The notes beneath the pieces are model-generated. The model did no database searches. It had not been told where the DNA came from and saw only the letters and a list, made by a program, of their open reading frames with translations. Shown here in pieces: positions 38,647-47,499 of a stretch of 64,000 bases of DNA. Both the position numbers and the translations under genes were made by a program. Where the stretch lies: the NCBI GenBank assembly GCA_035772405.1, contig JAYKKM010000260.1, forward strand, positions 1,183,501 to 1,247,500, read 5' to 3'. Position 1 is the first letter of the stretch, and every line of letters starts with the position of its first letter. The DNA is from Chrysogorgia sp. JL179-B06 (Eukaryota; Cnidaria; Anthozoa; Scleralcyonacea; Chrysogorgiidae).

Positions 38647-39848
38647 TTATTCTGGTTGAGCATTTTCCAACAGGATGTGGTACAATTCTATTGCCTCTCT
38701 CCATGTATGTGGCATGCCTAGGTTACATGATGTTATTACATATGCAAAATACTCTGTATAGATGTTGTCATCCTCTGGAGTTGTGCAATATCCCTGCATG
38801 TCTTGCATTTCCTGTTCAGAAACGTGAAATCCGCAATTATTTTCAGTCAAGAAATACAATTCATCTGGTCTACCAGCCACTGTATCATGCCTTGATGGTC
38901 GGATCACATGGGTATTCCAATGATCTTTCACATGGTCAAGGTCACTTTGAAGTAGATTGGAGAAACAAAACCATAGGCATTCCTTGTGCATCAGGGTTGT
39001 TTGAACAATACCTCGTTCAGTCAAGTCCTTGAAAAAGTCAACCCACCACTGGCCTCGGTTTCGACTAAAAAATGACCACCAGCTTTCAATTCGTTGGTTC
39101 GATGGTGATGTACCATATCGATGAGCACGCAAACCAGAGAATTGGTCGTTATAGTTGCGGCGAAAATAACACTGCATCGCTGACATTACGCCATTCTCAG
39201 TTCCACAGTCAGTTTGGACAATTGCAGGGCAGCAGCCTTGTTCTCGAATGCATTCTAAAAAAACTTTCCAATAACATATGGGTCATTGTTTGTTCTGCTC
39301 ACTATCAGCCACATAATCCTACGGCTAAAACCGTCAATACAACCGTGCACTGGGAATCCGAACGGTTTTATTTTGTCGTGCCCATCTACGTGCCAACACC
39401 AGTTTGGTCCAGGGTTTACGTATCGTCTACGTTTGAATCGATTTCGTCGCATGTCTGAGCCAACTGGATCGATTTCACGAAGTAATCTTTGAACTGTACT
39501 TCGCCGTACATTTATCTGGTATTTTATACGAAGACAATGCCACATGCCACGATATCCTCGTAAACACCCTGGGCCATCCGTTTCGGTTGCAATTGCCTCG
39601 CGAATTCTCTCCTCATCTTCGGCAAAACGTTTTCGTTTTAAGCCATACTCTTGAAGTCTGTTGTGTAATGTTCTCGTACACATTTTGATTCCATGATGCT
39701 TTTCTAAAAACTGCAAAATGTTATCATACTGAAATCCTTTTCCAAAATAATAGCGTATCAAGCCCTCAGTTGTTTCCAAGGGATAACCACAGGAAGCACA
39801 GAAGTTTATACAGTTGTCTATATTTGTAATACATATCGGACAATTCAT
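38647..39848 (-). pseudogene. Integrase-like DDE transposase of the HECT transposon, one frameshift
   Basis: Begins MNCPICITNID...FCASCGYPL, a zinc ribbon of the same style as the HECT protein, then a helix-turn-helix region (about 30-120), and the catalytic core: D in WHVDGHDK (about 157), D in QTDCGTEN and E in NQRIESWW. The frame breaks in an A7 run (39255-39262 region) between the first and second catalytic aspartates and then continues, so the copy is inactive or has a sequencing slip. It would cut and move the element. Confidence 0.8.
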
Positions 39849-39968
39849 CTTTTGCCTTGACTTAAAACCTTCAACATGCAGTTAAACGAGATATTCGTGG
39901 CCATGGACACTGGGGTGTTTAATTATATGTTTCCTGTTTAGCCATTTTTTTTGTTCTGACTTCGGCGT

Positions 39969-40240
39969 TGTGCACAGCTAATTTTGTGTTGTGCACAACT
40001 AATACTTCTGTATAAGTTTGTGTTGTGCACAACTAATACTTCTGTATTGTGCACAGCTAATTTTGTGTTGTGCACAGCTAATTTTGTGTTGTGCACAACT
40101 AATACTTCTGTATTGTGCACAGCTAATTTTGTGTTGTGCACAGCTAATTTTGTGTTGTGCACAGCTAATTTTGTGTTGTGCACAGCTAATTTTGTATTGT
40201 GCACAGCTAATTTTGTGTTGTGCACAGCTAATTTTGTATC
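39969..40240 (-). repeat. 21-bp minisatellite, right arm
   Basis: About ten to eleven units of the complement of the left array (GTTGTGCACAGCTAATTTTGT), with variants ending AACTAATACTTCTGT. The mirror orientation makes it part of a compound inverted repeat. Confidence 0.9.
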
Positions 40241-40304
40241 GTGCATTGCCGATAGGGGCCACCGTATACGGCAGCAATAAAACAATTGAATTCGGTTTTC
40301 GCAC

Positions 40305-40393
40305 GATATCTTGTGTTATCAAGCCTCGGTTTGTGTTATCCGCATAGACTTTGGCTGATAACACAAACCTTGGCATTGATAACACAAGATATC
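40305..40393. repeat. Foldback element
   Basis: GATATCTTGTGTTATCAA... (40305-40340) pairs with ...TTGATAACACAAGATATC (40357-40393), arms of about 36 bp with few mismatches and a loop of about 16 bp. A strong hairpin just outside the HECT transposon. Confidence 0.7.
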
Positions 40394-40949
40394 ATGCTCA
40401 ACCTCATCCAATAATTGTATATTAACAAATATAATAACCAATATGACAACATATTTCCTCTACTATGGACAACTTTATATTTGTTGCTTGTGGACCGGAC
40501 CTATGCAAGGCCCCAGTACATCAATAACTAATTTCAACAGTTAATCGATGATCGACCAAAAGCTGTTAGCTGTATTACTATGTGTATATGTGACATAAGA
40601 CTGCAGACTGCTAAAGTACTACAGTATATTCAAGGCCACAATCTATAACCCTTAAAAATAAAATCTTACAGACGATACGCACTTTATTTTACTTTGCAAC
40701 AGCGATTTATCCACGATTTCTGGTAGTAAAAACTGTGATATAATAATCATGGTTTCATATTGTCTTATCGATCATTAATTTTAATATTGTTTATGTAAAT
40801 TGACTTCTTCCAGTGCCTATATTTCATTCAAAAATATGTTGTCATGAATTATTTATGATTTGGCAAAAGCACGTTTGTGACTTACTGCAAACTGTTGATA
40901 GAAGATGTTCCATCCACTTGGCTTTTTTATCGAGGATTTCTTTGGATTG

Positions 40950-41580
40950 TTCGGCGCTTGATTTTCTTCGTTTTCCTCCGCCATTCTCGATAAAATTCAC
41001 GTCGAATATGTGACAAAATAATGACACGTCACAAACAACTGAACAACAAGCGACCGAGGGTACACAAAGGGACTACAGGGACATCGGGTTGGCATCGACC
41101 GTTCGGGTTCGAAACGACCGTTTACGAAACGGAAACCTACGTTGTTGATTTCCATACCACGGTTGTTGATTTCATGGTTTGCTAACTTAGCCCCTTCCAT
41201 TCTTCTAGCTTGAAGGTCAGCCGCTTCCATTGATCGAGCAAAATTCTGCACTTCGTCTAACGTTAAATTTTCCCCCCTTTCCAGTAATTTTCTTCTCAGC
41301 CCATTTGATTTACATTTGTCGATAACTGATCTCGAATATGTTCTCTTTTCTTTTCACCAAAGTCACAGTTATCGGTTTGCCGAATTAATCGTATTACAAA
41401 CTGATCGACCGTTTCAGCACTTTCTTGGCTCATTTGTCGGAACTTGTGTCGTTCGAACGACACATTTACTTGAGGGATGAAGTGAACGTCCAACGTTCGC
41501 ATCGCCTTCTCGTATTCGTCTGCTTCGTCGTCTTGGCCTCCACTTGGCCCGGGATCTTCTAAGGTTTACACTTCTACACA
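40950..41580 (-). pseudogene. Ty3/gypsy gag fragments
   Basis: Two frames match the capsid part of gypsy-type Gag: 41502-41296 (VHFIPQVNVSFERHKFRQ, then ETVDQFVIRLIRQTDNC) and 41251-40997 (VQ/MQNFARSMEAADLQARR). They are one protein split by a frame change. No LTRs were found. Confidence 0.6.
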
Positions 41581-42124
41581 CCTCACTCACCGCAAGATGA
41601 ATCAGTTAAAATGAATGCATTATCTGGTTTCTTTAAGTTGATTGCAGTTTCACTGCAAGTTAGTTGAACGACAGTAGAGGACTCACTCAAACGTTTTGCA
41701 ATCAGCACAATGTGTTTCTTCCCTGAATGAACCATTCTTTTCAATTTCTGAATGTAGTTCTCAAATGGAAATGCACTACATGCATCCAAGCTCTCATACT
41801 CCTACCTCAGCAGCCAAATGAACCATACTAACAAAACCTTACCCTGTTCAACAAAATATTCCATCAGTTGCTTTGCATAATTTTAAGAGTTAGGGCTAAG
41901 GTAGATATGCTAAATGAATGTTAAAACATCCAGTATTGGTGCCTGTACATAAACATGATGCATTACATTTTACATTTCGTAAAATATAACATTTTCAGTA
42001 AACTACAGCAGTGTGTATATTAACACATAATTATTTGCAATAGTTAATACTTTTGCCTTTCAAACTTATAATTTTTTCAAATCGCTTTGGCATACTATCA
42101 ATGGTGCGGTCTATTATATTTACA

Positions 42125-42460
42125 TCAAAACTCACAAAACAACATAACACTCTTTAAATGTATTAAAAACGATTCTTTAGTTATTACAATGTATTGCTTC
42201 TCTCCTCTCTCTAGTTTTCTTTTTACTAGATGAAAGACATTCTCAATGGGATTCAGGTCCGGCGAACGTGGAGAAATTCGGTGAAGAATGCGTTCTATTC
42301 GCATTAAAGCTGACAGCGCTTTCTTACTTGTCTGACAAGGGTCTTTATCCATTACAAATCCCCTCCCATAAGGCTTAGGCCCTGCTTTCCCAAAGCACAG
42401 ATTAATTTTGGTATTAATAAACAACGAAAAATACACCATACATTTTCTCGTAAACTTCAT
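42125..42460 (-). pseudogene. Tc1/mariner-like transposase, C-terminal fragment
   Basis: A 111-codon frame with the second and third catalytic blocks: GRGFVMDKDPCQTSKKA (D in MDKD) and HRISPRSPDLNPIENVFH, the hallmark RSPDLNPIE segment. The N-terminal DNA-binding domain and the first Asp are absent, so it is a dead fragment. Confidence 0.85.
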
Positions 42461-42520
42461 TAAGGATCACCCCTTGCTATATGTCGCGGCTACCAGTACA
42501 TGAATGTGTTTGCCTCCCAC

Positions 42521-42690
42521 AAAACTCTTGCATAAGATTTACAAGATCTTGCAAGTTTTCCTTTGTACCTTACAAGATCTTTTTCAATCTCATAAGATCT
42601 TAGCAGATTATACAAGATCTTCCTGAATCTTACAAGGTCTTTTTCAATCTTACAAGACTTACAAAAATTTGTTGAATCTTACAAGATCGT
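42521..42690. repeat. Imperfect tandem repeat with CTTACAAGATCTT core
   Basis: About eight units of roughly 20-22 bp containing TTACAAGATCTT and TTTTCAATC variants. AAGATCTT is palindromic. Confidence 0.65.
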
Positions 42691-42699
42691 ATTAATAAT

Positions 42700-44940
42700 A
42701 ATTAGAGCTGGTTATGTAGAAGAGTGATTACAAACACCAGTGAGAATAAAATTTGGTTTGTTTTTCTGAGTTAACAGTCATCCCCAACCTTTGCTTGGTA
42801 ATTGATGAAACAAGACAGATTTAAAAAATAGTTGTTGAAAATATACTGTAATTAACCCCTCTTTACTATCAGTACAGGTTCACAAGTATATACAGACTAT
42901 TTGGGCTGTTCATTTAAATTTTTGCTCAGCTGTGCTAGCTGTGCATCCATTCGCCGTTTAGAATCACGGTATTTTTTATTACATGCATGCACCACTTCCT
43001 GCATGCTCTTATTAAGCCTGTCGCCATATTTGGCACGGAGTACATCTATAAATATAAAAATGAGAAATGATTATATATACAGTACTGCCTAGAATTACCT
43101 AACGGTGCGGTTGCGGTGGATTAGCGGTCAATTGGCAGTGAGGTTGCGGTCAACAAAACCAACCGCATGAGAAAAACTACGTCGACTAAACACTTCGGGT
43201 TCCGACCTTGTCCGACTATTCAGTGACGCGCGTGTGTCAATAACAGTGTGCCATCCAAAATCAAATATTACTCTCAGTGTAAAAAAAAGTAGAGTGCTGT
43301 GTAAACAGCGGACTTTTGATTTGAAACCAACCAGTGAGTTTGATTATGAATGAATGAATATTTTTTGCGTGGGCTACAATCTCCTTGAAAGATTTTGCGT
43401 TAAAGACACAGTCGGCATTTGGAATATGGTTTGGAGTTGTAGTTTGTGGTAAATGGGGCCACCAAAATCACTATCTGTCGGTTTCAGTTTACTTTCAGAC
43501 GATTTTAATTTCCGCATTGTGTCATTCTTTTCTCGGTGATCAATTTTAGATTTGGAACTAAGCATATAAATATCGAACGCCAACGAACTTCCGAACACGC
43601 GTTTAAAAATAAACTGAAAAGACAGTGAACGAAAAGGTGAACTGCCGAGATTTTTGCAACTAAATACCCAGTACGGAGTCAGTTCGCCACACACATAAAC
43701 GGAAAGCGGAATGTATATCACCGAAAGCGTGTTGGCGATGCCGATGGACGGCATCTCTGTGAGTCACACTTATTGTTGTATATAGCAGCTATTTCAACAA
43801 AACCGTGTTAAAATTAGCTTGACAAAAGACTAGTATTTGAATAGGTATTGTTCGAGAGCATTAATGACAACGCGCATGTGAGTCATCGTTTAGATTCCAT
43901 CTAAGATTTATAACGCTCTTGCACTGTCACTGAGGTGATCTGTTTAGTAAATACGTATTAAACAAATCAAGTTGATTGTTTTTTAATAAATGACGAGTTG
44001 TAGCGAACTGACTTAATGTGTGTAGTGAACTGACTTTATGTGTGGCGAACTGAATAATTTATGTGTGTGCGGAGGCCTTCAGTAATTACTGTGATCTAGG
44101 GCTCCGCTCGCAGAAATGTCAGTATTTCGTTGCCATTTGGCAGTTCATCACCTTTTCACTTTACTGTCGGTTCAGTTTTCTTTTAAATGCATGCTTCAGA
44201 TGTTCCGGAGTAACTTCGCGCAGCAAAAAATCTGAAACTACTATGTTATTAAAATCGACTTTGGCGGTTTGGCGCCATTTGCCACAACCTATTAAACTAT
44301 CACAAACAACCAAACGCTTGAAGGACATTTTAGCCCACGCGAAAATTGCTTCATTGTTAAACATAATAATCACAACTCCCCAGTTTGTCAACGCACTATA
44401 CTGTATATGCTGGCCATTCGCGTTTTTTCATTCGAAATACTGAAAAGTGCACGTTTAATAGGTGCCTGTGTCAAATCCACCGGAATTTGATTATTATTCT
44501 GTGCGCACGAGGTGTCGCATCATTTTTATTCATAGCACTACATGTATAATATCATAAAACAATGCTAAGGTTTTGTTTCTGTAAAGAAAGTACCCATGGT
44601 AAACGAAAGGGACGTCCAAAGCATCCCCTGAGGGTATTAAAGTTTTAATCATTTTTGGTTGTTTGTAGAATTTTAAATCGCTTAGTAGCGTGTACATAAA
44701 TCCTCCTGTTGATATGGTTATAAATTGATGGCCGGCTGTCGGTAAAATACAAACCATATTGACCTGCGCGCTGCGTTTAGGTGATTTATTCGTTACAAGA
44801 ATATTCGTTATGCCGTGCGATAATATTTTGATATGAATATTAATCAGTTCATGGTTGAACCTAATGTTCGGCACATGAGAAGTTCGATGTTTGAAACGGG
44901 TCATTGTTCAGTTTGCCAGTGATATTGCCAGTGATATGTA
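42700..44940. other. Intergenic stretch
   Basis: Short frames exist (43374-43754 and 44530-44904 leftward, 44063-44443 rightward), none with a recognisable domain. A palindromic GCGGTTGCGGT / ACCGCA sequence is seen at 43102-43170, related to one at 8620-8650. Small GTGxxGCGAACTGA repeats occur near 44000-44050. Confidence 0.35.
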
Positions 44941-44950
44941 CATACATATT

Positions 44951-46560
44951 GTTAGCCTGCGTAGCCGGCGGTTTTTAGGGGTTGGGGTCGGGTAAGCGTT
45001 GGGGAATGCGTGCGAGGCAGAATGCGGGCGAAGGGAGAGGGAAAAACCGCCTGCCACAAAACTAGGGGTATTTGCATTACGCCCCCAACGACAATTATCC
45101 TAATCTAGTTAAAAACTAATTAAAAACAACAAATCGTATGACTGTTTTGTAATATGAGCACTTGCACGGATTCATAACAATAACAGTAAAAGTTCACTTG
45201 TGAATCTGTCAAACTCACTTTTGCGTGCAACAAATGCAAACCCCAAAGCAAAAGGCCAGTAACGGAAGAAAACAAAACGTTCCAAGTGCCAGCGATTTCT
45301 GTAGATTGTGCAATTAATCTTCACATTATTCTGAAAGGGTTTGTAAACCGTGTGCGCGAAAAATACGGAATGCCCATGAATTCTACAATTTCATTAAAAC
45401 CCGTCTAGACGCAAAGTCTTTGCAAGACCCAGTGGATAAAGAGGACATGCACAAGCAGCCACTCTCCTGGCACCACAAGATATAAGCGATTATTACCGTC
45501 AACTGTTTGTTCACGATAAGTTTACCAAAAGTGATTCTGAACGCCTCGTTTCTCTTTCCTTTCTTACTTTTTATCTTCCTGAAATTTAATGGCAATATGT
45601 GTATTTTATGTGCCGGATACATTTATGAAGTGTAATTATGACTGCTGATTTTATCAAACACGACAATCAATTCTCCTTGACGCTAGCTAAATTGTAGAAT
45701 ACCCGTCCACTTTTGCTATTTGTTGACAGTTAGTAAAAGGGTCAAATTATGGAAAGTTCGTCAAATACAATTGCTTCGTTCTATTTTAAAACTATCAACA
45801 AGTACACACAATATAAACCTTCGACATTATTATTAAAGACATTTTAGAGCATCTTGGTTTGTATTTCTGCCTTTAAACGCGGTTTGAAAAGTGGACGGGT
45901 ATTCTATAATCTATAGTTGCTCCGAGTCACTGAGAGCCAACGATATATTGTCGCGTTGTATTTGCACAGGAGTCTCATATTCTCGTTTCATCAAAGCTTA
46001 AAAGAAGCTCTGTTAAAGTTTGCTTGGAAAGTTCCACGGCATTAAATCCCATTGACTGCATCCCCGCTATCTGGTCCGAAATTATATTCGTTAGAGATGA
46101 CCAGAATAAACGAAACAGTATCCTTCTCCAATTGTTTGAGCATTTCTTGCCTTGACCAAAACCGGTTGGTAAAACCGTGAGAACACCGTTACCTAAAATA
46201 ATTCCTCTACAGCAACTTCTTGTTGCTCTTTCAGAATAATTTCTCGTCGAGTATTTCGCAAAATAAGTTTCCAACGCTTTAACCATACATTCTTTCACGA
46301 TGTTGACTAATATTTCAATATTATATCATTTGATTGATTGTATTTGACACCTTTTGAAATATTAACCAATCAGTATTTTCCGTTCCCCAGTGGACGGATA
46401 ATGCAAATACCCCTAGTTTTGCGTCAGGCGGTTTCTCCCTCTCCCTTCGCCCGCATTCTGCCTCGCCCGCATTTTTGCCTGCTCCCAGCCGGTAAATAAC
46501 ATATATATATCAATCAGCCTGCTTGCTCGACCCCAAACCCCAACGCACCCCAAGGCTAAC
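44951..46560. mobile_element. TIR element carrying a RecQ-like helicase fragment
   Basis: GTTAGCCT at the left and its complement at the right start inverted repeats of about 120-160 bp that share GGCAGAATGCGGGCGAAGGG and CTAGGGGTATTTGCAT. The flanks show a 5-bp duplication ATATT (44946-44950, 46561-46565). The inside carries the helicase fragment at 45975-46298 and otherwise non-coding sequence. No transposase was seen, so it is non-autonomous or has captured the fragment. Confidence 0.65.
45975..46298 (-). pseudogene. RecQ-like helicase fragment
   Basis: 107 codons with the start of a RecQ-type helicase: VLTVLPTGFGQGK, a Walker A with Q in place of the usual K/S position and a frame change, followed by LTNIISDQIAGMQSMGFNAVEL, matching the segment with motif Ia. 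The DEAH box and later motifs are missing. A relic within the TIR element. Confidence 0.55.
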
Positions 46561-46829
46561 ATATTGTTCGATTTGGACACTAGTCTCGTCCGTAAAATGA
46601 CGTCCTCGAACGCGTCTTTTACCGCTAAGGCATTCAAACAGAACAATAGCCTCTTTATTTTGTTTAATGATAATGATAATGAATTACATTTATATAGCGC
46701 ATTTTTCATATGGATATGTTCAAATGCGCTAATTACAACAATAGATAATATACAATTTATAAATGTTAGGATTATATAAAAACATGTTACAACAATAACT
46801 ATTAAGTGGAACACATGCACATGCATTAA

Positions 46830-47417
46830 TTAAAAAGCATCTAAGAATAGAAATGTCTTTAGTAACTTTTTAAATGTAGCTGTTGAGGATGTAATCCTGA
46901 TGGCTTTGGGAAGAGCGTTCCATAAAGTTGGGGCAGCGAGAGAAAATGATCGATCACCCAAGGTCTTAAGAGTTTTAAGTCTAGGGCGTTCAAGTAGACA
47001 CGGGTCAGAATGGGATCTAAGGTTATAACTGGTGGGTCTTTTAATTGAGAGAAGCTCTTTAATGTACGATGGAGCTTGATTGTTTAAGGCCTTATATGTA
47101 ATAAGAAGGATTTTAAAGTCGATGCGAGACTTAATCGGGAGCCAATGAAGATCATACAAAACAGGAGTGATATGATCGAACCTAGGAGTATTGCAGATAA
47201 GCCGAGCTGCCGCGTTTTGAACAGCTTGTAATTTCCTCAATTGGGTTGAAGTAAGACCATAAAAAAGACTGTTACAATAGTCCAGGCGGCTTATAACGAA
47301 AGCCTGCACAAGAATCTGAGTTGTATGTTGATCGAGGAACTTCCTAATACGTCTAATATTATAGAGGTGAAAGAAGGCAGCTTTGCAGCATTTAGTAACA
47401 TGAGTGTCCATTTTCAT
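46830..47417 (-). pseudogene. LINE B C-terminal region
   Basis: 195 codons in another frame from the main ORF: KCCKAAFFHLYNIRRIRKFL, FVISRLDYCNSLFYGL, LQAVQNAAARLI and DRSFSLAAPTLWNALP, the standard C-terminal block of CR1/L2 ORF2. A frame change upstream disconnects it. Confidence 0.85.
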
Positions 47418-47499
47418 CTGTGAGTCAAACCAGCAGCCGAGATTCTTGGCATTCTCAACACAAGTAACAACATTGCTACCAACACGAATATCATTAAAG

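Larger units (their letters stand above)
35389..40266. mobile_element. IS3EU-like DNA transposon with HECT ligase
   Basis: Termini TACGGTGGCCCCTATCGG and its complement are flanked by a perfect 6-bp duplication TACGGC (35383-35388 and 40267-40272). Just inside each end is an array of a 21-bp unit, mirror-oriented. Two genes converge: a rightward zinc-ribbon/HECT protein and a leftward DDE transposase. The superfamily name is inferred from the integrase-like transposase and the 6-bp duplication; boundaries are read directly. Confidence 0.85.

Noticed and set aside
39255..39262. Programmed frameshift in the transposase A7 run
   Set aside because: A one-base change in a homopolymer within an otherwise conserved core is better explained by decay or a sequencing slip; the copy has no sign of two-frame design.
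44530..44904. 124-aa leftward frame
   Set aside because: No domain recognised; its start overlaps a copy of the foldback repeat seen at 9.1 kb.
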